Shown: positions 34,366-42,827, counted from the stretch's first letter. The stretch: DNA of 64,000 bases from Pseudonocardia sp. HH130630-07 (GCF_001698125.1 NZ_CP013854.1:3286001-3350000), one strand, 5' to 3'. Notes: generated by a model from the letters alone, not told the origin. Translations and numbers: made by a program.

Positions 34366-35104
34366 ACCCCTGCCCGGCCAGCTGGGAGTCGCCGCCGACC
34401 AGCGAGTAGAGCAGCTGGGTCGCGGCGAAGAACAGCGTGCTGATCCCGGGCACGAACAGCAGCACGCCGAGCAGCGCGAGCGGGGCCCACGGCCGCACCT
34501 TCGCGCCGAAGCGCTGCGCGGGCACCGACAGGAACGGCTCGATCGCGCCCCAGCCGTCCAGGCCGGGCACCGGCAGCAGGTTGAGCACGACGGCGACGAT
34601 CTGGAACAGCGCCAGCGCGGACAGCCCGGCCGCGAGCGGGGGTGGCATCGAGGTGAACACCGCCACCGTGACGATCAGCACGATCCCGACGACGAGGTTC
34701 GCGGCCGGTCCGGCCAGCGACACGGCCGAGCGCCAGCCCCGCGAGCGCAGCGCCCACTGGTTGATCCAGACCGCGCCGCCGGGCAGCGGCAACCCCCCGA
34801 TCAGCAGGATGATCAGGGGCAGGACCAGCGACAACCCGGGATCGGTGTACCGCCGGATGTCGAGGGTCAGATAGCCCTTGAGGGCCACCGAGGTGTCGCC
34901 GCCGCGGTAGGCGGTGATGGCGTGGCCGTACTCGTGCAGGCACAGCGAGACGGTCCATCCGCCCAGCACGATGACGAAGACCCCGGCGATCGCCAGCGCG
35001 TCCGATCCGGCCGGGACGGCCACCGCGGCGAGCACACCGCCCAGCGCGGTGATGCCGACGAGCAGGAGGAACCACGGGCTGATGCGTCGGGCGAGAGCAG
35101 GCAC
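34334..35104 (-). CDS. M50 (site-2) membrane metalloprotease
   Basis: A 256-residue intramembrane zinc protease with about six hydrophobic segments. The metal motif HEYGH is in CLHEYGHAITAYR, and the second-metal site is in NLLPVPGLDGWGA (the LDG element). GTG 35104 is preferred because gggagga lies about 8 nt upstream; a more distal start at 35143 lacks it. The family cleaves membrane-anchored regulators or signal-peptide remnants. Overlap with the convergent NUDIX gene is 32 nt. Its substrate is unknown; whiB2 lies just upstream in divergent orientation. Confidence 0.88.
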   Translation of the reverse strand: MPALARRISPWFLLLVGITALGGVLAAVAVPAGSDALAIAGVFVIVLGGWTVSLCLHEYGHAITAYRGGDTSVALKGYLTLDIRRYTDPGLSLVLPLIILLIGGLPLPGGAVWINQWALRSRGWRSAVSLAGPAANLVVGIVLIVTVAVFTSMPPPLAAGLSALALFQIVAVVLNLLPVPGLDGWGAIEPFLSVPAQRFGAKVRPWAPLALLGVLLFVPGISTLFFAATQLLYSLVGGDSQLAGQGFSALFFWRYL

Positions 35105-35241
35105 GTACCCATCCTCCCGGACGCGCCAAACACCGGCACGCACCCCGTCACTCGTTCGGCAGAGGCGGCTTGCACGCAGCTAGTGTCAGCGCTGTACTTA
35201 CAGCGGTGTCATTCGCCGGTGCGTTGCGGGGAGGTGGGCGA

Positions 35242-35643
35242 GTGGACGACGTCGAGGGTTTCATGCGGATGCTGCGACCGGCCGGGGTCGAGCCGGTCGG
35301 GCAGCAGACGATGGTCTCCGGCCACGACGGTCCGGGGGTGTCGGCGGAGCTGTCCGACCACGACCGGGCCGCGCAGGTGCTCGACCTGAAGGGTCTGCTG
35401 CTGGACGAGGTGCCCGGGGACGAGGTACCGGACTGGCAGGAGCGCGCCCTGTGCGCACAGACCGATCCGGAGGCGTTCTTCCCCGAGAAGGGCGGCTCCA
35501 CCCGGGAGGCGAAGCGCATCTGCGCCGGCTGCGAGGTCCGGGCCGAGTGCTTGGAGTACGCGCTGGCCCAGGACGAGCGCTTCGGCATCTGGGGCGGGCT
35601 CTCCGAGCGGGAACGGCGGCGGCTGCGGCGCGCCGCGGTCTGA
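35242..35643 (+). CDS. whiB2: WhiB-family Fe-S regulator (WhiB2/WhmD type)
   Basis: A 133-residue redox/NO-sensitive regulator binding a [4Fe-4S] cluster with four Cys: one in RALCAQTD, and three in ICAGCEVRAEC. The WhiB turn FGIWGGLSERERRRLRR ends the protein. An N-terminal extension of about 60 residues precedes the core, as in WhiB2. GTG start 35242 is supported by a ggggagg ribosome-binding site 7 nt upstream; upstream in-frame ATG 35170 lacks one. Adjacent synteny with Rv3259 and Rv3258c identifies it as WhiB2, which controls septation and division in mycobacteria. An inverted repeat (cgctgt-actt-acagcg) lies in its promoter region at about 35190-35205. Confidence 0.93.
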   Translation: MDDVEGFMRMLRPAGVEPVGQQTMVSGHDGPGVSAELSDHDRAAQVLDLKGLLLDEVPGDEVPDWQERALCAQTDPEAFFPEKGGSTREAKRICAGCEVRAECLEYALAQDERFGIWGGLSERERRRLRRAAV

Positions 35644-35667
35644 CACCCGCCCAGGGGGACGAACCAC

Positions 35668-35705
35668 CGACGCCCGGGCCCATCACACGATGGGCCCGGG
35701 CGTCG
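35668..35705. terminator. Bidirectional hairpin after whiB2
   Basis: Perfect 17-bp inverted repeat (cgacgcccgggcccatc and complement) with a 4-nt acac loop, between convergent whiB2 and the Rv3259-like gene. No T-tract. Confidence 0.75.
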
Positions 35706-35720
35706 TGCCGTGCGGGGCGC

Positions 35721-36194
35721 TCAGCCGCCGTCGACGGCGTCCGGCTCGATGTTGAGGTACTCCGCGACCTGCTCCACCAGTACCTCGTGCACGAGGTCGG
35801 CCAGGTCCTCACCGCCGGTGGCGCGCGCCTCCAGCGGCCGGCGGTAGAGCACGATCCGGGCCCGGGTCGGCAGCCCGGCCGGGTCCACCCCGGCCGGCAC
35901 CAGGTGCGCCAGCGGGACGCCGACGTCGGCGAGCACGCCCGTGCCCCAGACGACCTCGTCCGGCGAGGTCCGGTCGACCGCGGGGACGTCGTCGATCGCC
36001 AGGTCGAGATCGGCCAGCTCGGGACCCCACCGGGCCTCGATCGGTTCGAGCGCCTCCAGCACCTTGGCGTCGAACCGCTCGGCGCGGGTGCGGAACGCGG
36101 GCGTGGACACCGGGTACATCAACCCGCGGAGCCCACGGCCGCGGCGGTCCCGGCGGCGGGGGGTGCGGCGCAACAGGCGGTTCGCGGCGGACAC
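35721..36194 (-). CDS. Rv3259-like minimal zincin-family protein
   Basis: A 157-residue protein of the zincin-like PF06262 type (DUF1025-like). It has LMYPVSTPAFRTRAERFDAKVLEALEPIEARWGPEL, RIVLYRRPLE, then the altered metal motif HEVLVEQVAEYLNI, in which the second His of HExxH is missing. So catalysis may be lost or use other residues. GTG 36194 with a TAGAAT -10 box ending 7 nt upstream (leaderless). The N-terminal 25 residues are very Arg-rich. Adjacent genes in mycobacteria (Rv3259 next to whiB2) support family assignment, function unknown. Confidence 0.85.
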   Translation of the reverse strand: MSAANRLLRRTPRRRDRRGRGLRGLMYPVSTPAFRTRAERFDAKVLEALEPIEARWGPELADLDLAIDDVPAVDRTSPDEVVWGTGVLADVGVPLAHLVPAGVDPAGLPTRARIVLYRRPLEARATGGEDLADLVHEVLVEQVAEYLNIEPDAVDGG

Positions 36195-36306
36195 CGGTGC
36201 ATTCTAGGCCCCACCCCCTCGGCACGACCCGCGACGACGCACGACCCGGCACGAGAGTGCGCGTCGCAGTTCTGTCCGGCCGGGTACACGGGCTATCGTC
36301 GCCCGT

Positions 36307-36669
36307 GTGTTGAGTGTGCGGAGATGTTCACGGACGGGCTGCACCGAGCTCGCCGTCGCCACGCTCACCTACGTCTACGCCGACTCCACCGCCGTCGTCG
36401 GCCCGCTCGCCACCCAGGCCGAGCCGCACTCCTACGACCTGTGCACCGGGCACGCGCACAACCTCACCGCCCCGCGGGGCTGGGAGGTCGTCCGGTTCGA
36501 GAGCGAGTTCGCCCCGCCCCAGCACACCGGGGAGGACCTGACGGCCCTGGCCGACGCCGTCCGTGAGGCGGGCCGGGTGGACCGGCCGGTCGAGGTGGTC
36601 GCCGGGCCGGGTGCCACGGGGCGGCGCGGGCACCTGCGGGTGCTGCCCGCTCCCGGTGAGGACGACTGA
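36307..36669 (+). CDS. DUF3499 protein (Rv3258c-like)
   Basis: A 120-residue small protein with N-terminal RRCSRTGCTELAVATLTYVYADSTAVVGPLA and the motif YDLCTGHAHNLTAPRGWEVVRFE, the core of DUF3499. Conserved Cys and His (C, C, CTGH) could bind zinc. GTG 36307; TATCGT box 8 nt upstream. In mycobacteria Rv3258c lies just before the phosphomannomutase as here. Function unknown. Confidence 0.88.
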   Translation: MLSVRRCSRTGCTELAVATLTYVYADSTAVVGPLATQAEPHSYDLCTGHAHNLTAPRGWEVVRFESEFAPPQHTGEDLTALADAVREAGRVDRPVEVVAGPGATGRRGHLRVLPAPGEDD

Positions 36670-36756
36670 GCCACCGGTGCAGGAATCCCGCCTGACGTGA
36701 CGCCGGTGTGGAGACCTGCGCGGACGGGTGACCCGGCTGCGCTAGGGTCAGGCGTC

Positions 36757-38172
36757 GTGCCCGACCTCTCGGCGATCGTGAAGGCCTACGACATCCGCGG
36801 TGTCGTCGGTGACCAGCTGGACGAGCCCACCGCTCGCGCCCTCGGCGCGGCGACCGCCCGCCTGGTCGCCGCCGACGACCCGGCACCCGGTGCCGTCGTC
36901 GTCGGCCGGGACATGCGCGACAGCTCCCCGGCGCTCGCCGCGGCCTTCGCCGACGGTGTGACCGGGCAGGGGCTCGACGTCGTCGACATCGGCCTGGCCA
37001 GCACCGACATGCTCTACTACGCCTCCGGTTCGCTCGGCCTGCCCGGCGTGATGTTCACGGCCAGCCACAACCCGGCCCGCTACAACGGGCTCAAGCTCTG
37101 CCGGGCCGGCGCGGTGCCGATCGGGCAGGACAGCGGGCTCGCGACGATCCGGGACACCGCGGCCGGGTTCCTCGCCGACGGCGTGCCGGTCGCCGACCGC
37201 ACCGGCACCGTGCGCCGCGACGACGTGCTCGCCGGTTACGCCGAGCACCTGCGCTCGCTGGTGGACCTGTCCTCGCTGGCCGGTGCGCGGCCGCTGACCG
37301 TGGTCGTCGACGCCGGCAACGGCATGGGCGGGCACACCGTCCCGACCGTGTTCGAGGCGCTCGACGTCCGGGTCGTCCCGCTCTACTTCGAGCTCGACGG
37401 CACGTTCCCGAACCACGAGGCGAACCCGCTCGACCCGGCGAACCTGGTCGACCTGCAGAAGGCCGTGATCGACGCCGGGGCCGACCTCGGGCTGGCCTTC
37501 GACGGCGACGCCGACCGCTGCTTCGCCGTCGACGAGCGCGGGACGGCGGTCAGCCCGAGCGCGATCACCGGGCTGGTGGCCGCCCGCGAGCTGGCCAGGG
37601 CGCAGGCGGCGGGCGAGGACGACGTCGTCGTCATCCACAACCTGATCACGTCGCGGGCCGTGCCCGAGCTGGTCGCCGAGCACGGCGGGCGCCCGGTGCG
37701 GACCAGGGTGGGGCACTCGTTCATCAAGCAGACGATGGCCGAGACCGGCGCGGTGTTCGGTGGCGAGCACTCGGCGCACTACTACTTCCGCGACTTCTGG
37801 CGGGCCGACTCCGGCATGCTCGCCGCGCTGCACCTGCTCGCCGCGCTCGGCGAGCACCGGGCCGCGGCCGGCGCCCCGGTGCCGCTGTCCGGCCTGATGG
37901 CGGGCTACGACCGGTACGCCGCCTCCGGCGAGATCAACTCGACGGTCACCGACCAGGCCGCCGCGGTGGCCGAGATCGAGTCGATCTACGGTGCCCGGGA
38001 CGGCGTCGAGCTCGACCGCCTCGACGGGCTCACGGTCACGCTGCCGGGCGGCTCCTGGTTCAACCTGCGGGCGTCGAACACCGAGCCGCTGCTCCGGCTG
38101 AACGTGGAGGCGGCCGACGACGACGCCGTCCGGGCGCTGGTCGACGAGGTCCTGGCCGTCGTCCGCGGCTGA
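36757..38172 (+). CDS. pmmA: Phosphomannomutase
   Basis: A 471-residue alpha-D-phosphohexomutase converting mannose-6-phosphate to mannose-1-phosphate for GDP-mannose. Features: YDIRGVVGDQLDEP at the N-terminus, catalytic phosphoserine in VMFTASHNPARYNG, metal-binding LAFDGDADRCFAV, the sugar-binding GGEHSAHYYF, and the C-terminal phosphate-binding RASNTEPLLRLNVEA. GTG 36757, TAGGGT box 9 nt upstream. The gene precedes the Trm112, SIS and manA genes, the order of mycobacterial Rv3257c-Rv3255c. Phosphoglucomutase activity is an alternative, though synteny favours mannose. Confidence 0.95.
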   Translation: MPDLSAIVKAYDIRGVVGDQLDEPTARALGAATARLVAADDPAPGAVVVGRDMRDSSPALAAAFADGVTGQGLDVVDIGLASTDMLYYASGSLGLPGVMFTASHNPARYNGLKLCRAGAVPIGQDSGLATIRDTAAGFLADGVPVADRTGTVRRDDVLAGYAEHLRSLVDLSSLAGARPLTVVVDAGNGMGGHTVPTVFEALDVRVVPLYFELDGTFPNHEANPLDPANLVDLQKAVIDAGADLGLAFDGDADRCFAVDERGTAVSPSAITGLVAARELARAQAAGEDDVVVIHNLITSRAVPELVAEHGGRPVRTRVGHSFIKQTMAETGAVFGGEHSAHYYFRDFWRADSGMLAALHLLAALGEHRAAAGAPVPLSGLMAGYDRYAASGEINSTVTDQAAAVAEIESIYGARDGVELDRLDGLTVTLPGGSWFNLRASNTEPLLRLNVEAADDDAVRALVDEVLAVVRG

Positions 38173-38174
38173 CA

Positions 38175-38197
38175 CCCGGCCCGGCCGCCGGGCCGGG
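38175..38197 (+). terminator. Hairpin after pmmA
   Basis: Perfect 10-bp stem (cccggcccgg and complement) with a 3-nt loop, starting 3 nt past the pmmA stop. No T-tract; could reduce read-through into the next operon. Confidence 0.5.
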
Positions 38198-38292
38198 CAC
38201 CCTCCGGCACCGGCGCGGTACCCGGTCGGCTGCCGCGCGGTGACGTGGAGTGATGGCAGCATCGAGCGTGAGACATGACGACGAGGAGAACC

Positions 38293-38505
38293 GTGGCCGT
38301 ACAGCTCGACCCCCAGCTGCTGGAGATCATGGCCTGCCCGTGTGACGCGCACGCCCCGCTCCGCCCCGGGACCGTCGCCGATCCCGAGGCCGACGCCCTG
38401 ACCTGCGGGTCCTGCGGCCGATCCTTCCCGGTGACCGACGGGATCCCGGTGCTGCTGCTGGACGAGGCCCTCCCGGGCACCGGCCCGGCGAGGGTCGACG
38501 GGTGA
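38293..38505 (+). CDS. Trm112-family zinc-finger protein
   Basis: A 70-residue protein with the Trm112 fold: LDPQLLEIMACPCDAHAPL, LTCGSCGRSFPVTDGIPVLLLDEAL, supplying two Cys pairs (CPC and CGSC) for zinc. Family members activate methyltransferases or accompany sugar-nucleotide genes. GTG 38293 is preferred because aggag lies 4 nt upstream; an in-frame ATG at 38275 would add six residues. It overlaps the SIS gene by 4 nt. Confidence 0.88.
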   Translation: MAVQLDPQLLEIMACPCDAHAPLRPGTVADPEADALTCGSCGRSFPVTDGIPVLLLDEALPGTGPARVDG

Positions 38506-39596
38506 ACGGGGTGCTCGACGACACGCTGCTCGCCGACGCGGCGACGCTGACCGCGCGGGACACCACCGGTGTCCTGCGGGCGGCCGCGACCGCCGGCGCG
38601 CAGGTCCGTTCCGCGGCGCACGCCTCCCGCGAGGCCGGGCTGGACCGGCTGCGCGGGCACCGGCCGCGGGCGCTGGTGCTGCTGCGCCGTCCCGGGGTGT
38701 CGGGTGCGGTGGCCGATCTCGTCACCGCGCTGCTCGGTGACCGCTGCCCGGTGCCGGTGGTGCACGCCGAGCGGGTCCCGGGCTGGATCGGCCCGCTGGA
38801 CGTCGTCGTCGCGCACTCCGCGGACCCGTCGGACCCCGAGCTGGCGGAGTCGGTCGCGACCGCGGTGCACCGCGGCGCGGAGACCGTGCTGTCGGTGCCC
38901 GACGGCGGGCCGGTCGCCCGGGCCGGTGCGGGGCGGGCCCGGCTGGTGGAGCCGCGCATCCCGCTGCCGGAGGGGCTCGGGTTCGCCCAGGCGCTGACGG
39001 TCGCGCTGGTGACGGTCAGCGAGCTGGAGCTGCTGCCCCTGGCCCCGGACACCGAGGCCCTCGCCGACGCGCTCGACGCCGAGGCCGAGCGCTCCCAGCC
39101 CGGCAACGAGCCGTTCGTCAACCCGGCGAAGTCGCTCGCACTGCGGCTCGCCGAGCGGACCCCGCTGCTGTGGGGCACCGACCCGGCCGCGGCCGCGGTC
39201 GCCCGGCACGCGGCGACCGCGCTGGCGACGCACGCCGGCGTCGTCGCGCACGCCGACGGGATCGGCCAGGCGGGGACGCTCGCCGGGCTGCGGGTGGCGG
39301 TCGACCTGGGTGAGCGCTCCGACGACATCTTCCGGGACCCGTTCGACGACCCCGAACCCGCCGCGGCGGCCCCGCCGCGACTGGTCCTGATGGGCACGGG
39401 TGAGGAGGATCCGCAGCAGGTGAGCCGCCGGGTCCTCGGCCGTGAGTGGCCCAACGCCGATCTCGCACACCCGGTGGACGAGGTCCCGCGGGGTACCCGG
39501 GACGCGGTGCTGATCCGCGCCGGTCTGCTCGCGTTGCGGGCCGACGTCGCCGCCGTGTACCTGGGCCTGGCCACCCGCGCCACGCTCAACCCCTGA
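38502..39596 (+). CDS. SIS-domain-like protein (Rv3256c type)
   Basis: A 364-residue soluble protein that resembles phosphosugar-isomerase SIS proteins of the bifunctional phosphoglucose/phosphomannose-isomerase group: DVVVAHSADPSDPELAESV (SIS nucleotide/phosphate fold), and PFVNPAKSLALRLAERTPLLWGTD at the second lobe. No intact active-site Glu or His triad is visible, so catalysis is uncertain. GTG 38502. It sits between the Trm112 gene and manA as in mycobacteria. Probably supports mannose metabolism. Confidence 0.8.
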   Translation: MNGVLDDTLLADAATLTARDTTGVLRAAATAGAQVRSAAHASREAGLDRLRGHRPRALVLLRRPGVSGAVADLVTALLGDRCPVPVVHAERVPGWIGPLDVVVAHSADPSDPELAESVATAVHRGAETVLSVPDGGPVARAGAGRARLVEPRIPLPEGLGFAQALTVALVTVSELELLPLAPDTEALADALDAEAERSQPGNEPFVNPAKSLALRLAERTPLLWGTDPAAAAVARHAATALATHAGVVAHADGIGQAGTLAGLRVAVDLGERSDDIFRDPFDDPEPAAAAPPRLVLMGTGEEDPQQVSRRVLGREWPNADLAHPVDEVPRGTRDAVLIRAGLLALRADVAAVYLGLATRATLNP

Positions 39597-39618
39597 CCCG
39601 CCCGACCCCGGGAGACCC

Positions 39619-40833
39619 GTGGAACTGCTGGAGAACCCGATCCGCACCTACGCCTGGGGATCGCGGACGGTGATCGCCGAACTCCTCGGCGACGTGGTGC
39701 CGGCACCGCACCCGCAGGCGGAGATGTGGCTGGGTGCGCACCCGGCGGCGTCGTCGACGGTCCCGGACGGGGGCGGCCGCCGCCCGCTGCACCGGCTGAT
39801 CGCCGACGACCCGATCGCCGCCCTCGGCTCCGGACGGGACCGCTGGGCCGGCCGGTTGCCGTTCCTGCTGAAGGTGCTCGCCGCCGAGGAGCCGCTGTCG
39901 CTGCAGGCGCACCCGAGCCTGGAGCAGGCCCGGGAGGGCTGGGAGCGGGAGAACGCGGCCGGCATCGCCGTGGACGCCCGGGACCGCAACTATCGCGACG
40001 CCAACCACAAGCCCGAGCTGATCTGCGCGCTCACCGACTTCGTCGCGCTCGTCGGGTTCCGGGAGCCGGTCCGCACCGTGGAGCTGCTCCGGTCGCTGGA
40101 CGTGCCGGAGCTGGGGGCCTACACCGAGCTGCTCGCCGGCCAGCCCGGCCCGGACGGGCTGCGCGCGCTGTTCACCACCTGGATCACGCTGCCCCAGTCC
40201 GTGCTCGACGCGCTGGTCCCGGCCCTGCAGGAGGGTGCGGTGCGGCTGCTGGAGCGGGGCGCGGGTGACTGGACCGGCGAGGCCAAGATGGTGCTCGACC
40301 TGTCCGAGCGGTACCCCGGTGACGCCGGGGTCCTCGCGGCCCTGCTGCTGAACCGGGTGGACCTGGTGCCCGGCGAGGCGTTGTTCCTGCCGGCCGGGAA
40401 CCTGCACGCCTACCTGTCGGGTGCCGGCATCGAGCTGATGGCGAACTCGGACAACGTGCTGCGCGGCGGGCTGACGCCGAAGCACGTCGACGTCCCGGAG
40501 CTGCTGCGGGTGCTCGACTTCGCGGCCCCGCCGCCGGCCGTCCGCCGGCCGGCGCCGGAACCGTCCGCCGCCGGGTGGCAGCGCTACGAGGTGCCGGTCG
40601 AGGAGTTCCTGCTGCGCCGGGCGGACACCGGCGGGCGGGACAAGCTCGACGTGCCGGGGACCGGTGCGCGCATCCTGCTGTGCACCTCCGGCTCCGCGGC
40701 CGTCGAGGCGCAGGGCACCGAGATCGAGCTGCCGCGCGGGGCCGCGGTCTACCTGTCGGCGGCCGACACCGGGGCCGTCCTGAGCACCGGCGACGACGGC
40801 GCCACTGTCTTCCTGGCCGGCGACGGGCTCTGA
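39619..40833 (+). CDS. manA: Mannose-6-phosphate isomerase
   Basis: A 404-residue type I cupin isomerase interconverting fructose-6-phosphate and mannose-6-phosphate. Metal ligands: QAEMWLGAHPAAS, LKVLAAEEPLSLQAHPSLEQA (His and Glu of the zinc site), NYRDANHKPELICAL, and PAGNLHAYLSGAGIELMANSDNVLRGGLTPKHVD (second His and Arg). GTG 39619 with gggag upstream. Last gene of the pmmA-Trm112-SIS-manA unit. Together with pmmA and manB it produces GDP-mannose. Specificity is secure from the zinc site pattern. Confidence 0.95.
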   Translation: MELLENPIRTYAWGSRTVIAELLGDVVPAPHPQAEMWLGAHPAASSTVPDGGGRRPLHRLIADDPIAALGSGRDRWAGRLPFLLKVLAAEEPLSLQAHPSLEQAREGWERENAAGIAVDARDRNYRDANHKPELICALTDFVALVGFREPVRTVELLRSLDVPELGAYTELLAGQPGPDGLRALFTTWITLPQSVLDALVPALQEGAVRLLERGAGDWTGEAKMVLDLSERYPGDAGVLAALLLNRVDLVPGEALFLPAGNLHAYLSGAGIELMANSDNVLRGGLTPKHVDVPELLRVLDFAAPPPAVRRPAPEPSAAGWQRYEVPVEEFLLRRADTGGRDKLDVPGTGARILLCTSGSAAVEAQGTEIELPRGAAVYLSAADTGAVLSTGDDGATVFLAGDGL

Positions 40834-40861
40834 CCCGGGCCACCGGCGGCCCGCCGGCGCG

Positions 40862-40912
40862 GACGGCCGGTGCGGGACGGCCGGTGCGGGACGGTCAGTG
40901 CAGGACGGTCAG
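40862..40912. repeat. Tandem 14-mer repeat at the TetR 3' end
   Basis: The unit gacggccggtgcgg repeats at 40862-40875 and 40876-40889, then as the diverged gacggtcagtgcag (40890-40903) and a partial copy. The last part overlaps the end of the TetR gene, so it may have arisen by slippage. Confidence 0.6.
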
Positions 40913-41488
40913 CAGGCCCTCCACCCCGCGGCGGAACGCGGCCCGGACGCCCTCGGCGCCGTCGAGGTCGGCGCCGTTCATGGCGCCGTCGCGCACCATC
41001 ACGAAGTGCCGTGCGGCGTGCTCGGGGTCCGGCCGGCGCGGTGAGTCCGCGAACACCCTGGCGAACTGCCCGGTGAGGGTGTCCAGGTACCAGGACCGGT
41101 GGTCGAGCACGACGCGGCGCACCGGGTCGTCGGGATCGGGGTGCTCGGCCGCGGCCTTGAGGAAGGCGCACCCGCGGAAGCCCGGGCGGGTCAGCGAGTC
41201 GGCCACGGCGGCCCCGAGCCCGCGCACCGCCTCGGCGGCCGTCGGCGCCGCGTCGATGATCGCCTGCGCGTCGGCCCGGAGGTCGGCGTCCACGGCGCGC
41301 AGGTAGGCCAGCACCAGGTCCTCCTTCGACGGGAAGTGCCGGTAGAAGGTCGCCCGGGTGGCCGGGGCCTCGGCGAGGATCCGCTCCACGCCGACCGCCC
41401 GGATCCCGTCGCGGTAGAACAACGCGCTCGCGGTGGCGAGCAGCCGGTCGCGGGCCTCGGACCGCCCGGTGCGGGTCGGTGACGTCAT
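40895..41488 (-). CDS. TetR-family regulator
   Basis: A 197-residue regulator with HTH at about 12-57: RDRLLATASALFYRDGIRAVGVERILAEAPATRATFYRHFPSKEDL. The C-terminal domain is of the type in which ligand binding is not predictable (TetR_C-like, with FRGCAFLKAAAEHPDPDDPVRR). ATG 41488; TACGGT box ends 7 nt upstream (leaderless). Divergent from the DUF308-like gene, with two AGAACGGTC-containing operator candidates between (41503-41573). Confidence 0.9.
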   Translation of the reverse strand: MTSPTRTGRSEARDRLLATASALFYRDGIRAVGVERILAEAPATRATFYRHFPSKEDLVLAYLRAVDADLRADAQAIIDAAPTAAEAVRGLGAAVADSLTRPGFRGCAFLKAAAEHPDPDDPVRRVVLDHRSWYLDTLTGQFARVFADSPRRPDPEHAARHFVMVRDGAMNGADLDGAEGVRAAFRRGVEGLLTVLH

Positions 41489-41502
41489 GCCCGGACCGTA
41501 GC

Positions 41503-41573
41503 AGAAAGAACGGTCGGTCTTGCTGGGCTCGCGATCGTGTGCGAAGCTGACCAGAGAGAACGGTCTTTCTCTC
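41503..41573. promoter_or_regulatory. Two related operator candidates for the TetR protein
   Basis: Site 1, agaaagaacggtcggtctt (41503-41521), carries AAGA/TCTT outer bases. Site 2 (41554-41573) is gagagaa-cggtct-ttctctc, an IR of 7-bp arms. Both share agaacggtc. They sit beside the -10 box of the TetR gene and upstream of the DUF308-like gene. Confidence 0.6.
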
Positions 41574-41610
41574 TCTCCGTTCGTCACCCACCCCGTCCGG
41601 GAGGACCTCC

Positions 41611-42168
41611 ATGACCACGGCCACCGTCCCCGAGACCGCTCCGGTCCCCGCGCTCCGGCGGCTCTACCTCGTCCGCTTCGGGTTCGCCCTGCTGTGGGCG
41701 ATCGCGCTGTTCGTACTGGCGCCGGACCTCGGCCCGGTGGTCGCGACCCTGCTCGTGCTCTACCCGCTGTTCGACGTCGGGGCCGCGGTCGTCGACGCCC
41801 GTGCCTCCCGGGGGACCCGCTCGGTCCCGGCACTGGTCGCCAACATCGTGCTGAGCACGAGCGTCGCGATCGGCCTGGCCTTCGCGGTCACCTCCGGCGC
41901 CCCGGCCGTCCTGCGGGTGTGGGGGATCTGGGCGATCGTGGCCGGGCTGGTGCAGCTGCTCGTCGCGCTGCGGCGCCGGGCGCTCGGCGGGCAGTGGGCG
42001 ATGATCGCCAGCGGCGGCCTCTCGGTGCTCGCCGGCGCCTCGTTCGTGCTCCAGTCGACCGGCCCGGACGCGATGGTGGGCAGCACGGCCGGGTACGCGC
42101 TGCTCGGCGGCGTCTTCTTCCTGGTCTCGGCCCTGCGGCTCGGCCGGGCCGCGCGCTCGGCGGGATGA
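41611..42168 (+). CDS. DUF308-like membrane protein
   Basis: A 185-residue protein with about six hydrophobic segments: LYLVRFGFALLWAIALFVLAPDL, VATLLVLYPLFDVGAAVVDARAS, then LVANIVLSTSVAIGLAFAV, GIWAIVAGLVQLLVALRRR, MIASGGLSVLAGASFVL and a final pair ending LGGVFFLVSALRLGR. This layout fits the HdeD/DUF308-type membrane proteins linked to acid or envelope stress. ATG 41611 with gggagga upstream. Controlled by the divergent TetR (inference). No biochemical role known. Confidence 0.8.
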   Translation: MTTATVPETAPVPALRRLYLVRFGFALLWAIALFVLAPDLGPVVATLLVLYPLFDVGAAVVDARASRGTRSVPALVANIVLSTSVAIGLAFAVTSGAPAVLRVWGIWAIVAGLVQLLVALRRRALGGQWAMIASGGLSVLAGASFVLQSTGPDAMVGSTAGYALLGGVFFLVSALRLGRAARSAG

Positions 42169-42233
42169 TCACGAGGGATGGAGCGCGACCGGCGTGTGCC
42201 GTCGGGCTCGCTCCGCCCTTCGCGATCACGGGA

Positions 42234-42737
42234 TCAGTACGTGTCCGGCGCGCGGTGGTGCTCGAAGATGAGCGACGTCCGCGTGCCCGCCACCTCGCCC
42301 CAGGAGTTCAGCACCCCCACCAGCCGGCGCAGCGCCCCGGTGTCGGCGCTCGCGACGCGGAGCATGTAGTCGTCGGCACCGGCGAGGAAGTAGACGTCGC
42401 GGACCTCGGGCAGCCGCGAGCTGCGGGTGACGAACTCGTCGAGCCGGTCGCGGGCGTCGGCCTGCAGCGTCACGAAGATCATCGCCTGCAGCGGGTGCCC
42501 GGTGGCGGCCGGATCGACGTCGGCGTGGTAGCCCCGGATCACCCCGCGCTCGCGCAGTGCCCGGATCCGCCCGAGGCAGGTCGACGGGGCGATGCCGACG
42601 GCCTCGGCGAGCGCGTTGTTCGGCGTGCGCGCATCCTGCTCGAGCAGGCGCAGCAGTCTCCGGTCGGTCTCGTCCAGTCGAACGACGTTCGGCCCGGCCG
42701 CTCGTCGGCCGACGCTGACGGAATCTTCTTCGCTCAT
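42234..42737 (-). CDS. Lrp/AsnC-family regulator, probably of alanine dehydrogenase
   Basis: A 167-residue regulator. HTH at about 24-65: DETDRRLLRLLEQDARTPNNALAEAVGIAPSTCLGRIRALRERGVIRGY. The RAM ligand-binding domain follows with ADDYMLRVASADTGALRRLVGVLNSWGEVAGTRTSLIF. ATG 42737. The divergent ald gene 90 nt away points to AldR-like control, in which alanine modulates activation of ald. AT-rich DNA between the genes (42741-42780) is the probable binding region. Confidence 0.9.
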   Translation of the reverse strand: MSEEDSVSVGRRAAGPNVVRLDETDRRLLRLLEQDARTPNNALAEAVGIAPSTCLGRIRALRERGVIRGYHADVDPAATGHPLQAMIFVTLQADARDRLDEFVTRSSRLPEVRDVYFLAGADDYMLRVASADTGALRRLVGVLNSWGEVAGTRTSLIFEHHRAPDTY

Positions 42738-42740
42738 GAC

Positions 42741-42800
42741 CCTCGTTCGGAGAATATCTGTCGTTGGAGTTGGCAGAGTATCGCTTCTTCTTCACTATGG
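42741..42800. promoter_or_regulatory. Divergent promoter region with AT-rich Lrp-type sites
   Basis: The region contains gagaatatctgtcg and ggcagagtatcgc, AT-rich half-site-like elements about 20 nt apart, in the gap between the Lrp gene and ald. The -10 candidate for ald is tatgga at about 42796-42801. Boundaries are approximate. Confidence 0.4.
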
Positions 42801-42827
42801 AGGGCAGTCGAGGATGAGGAGCCAGAC

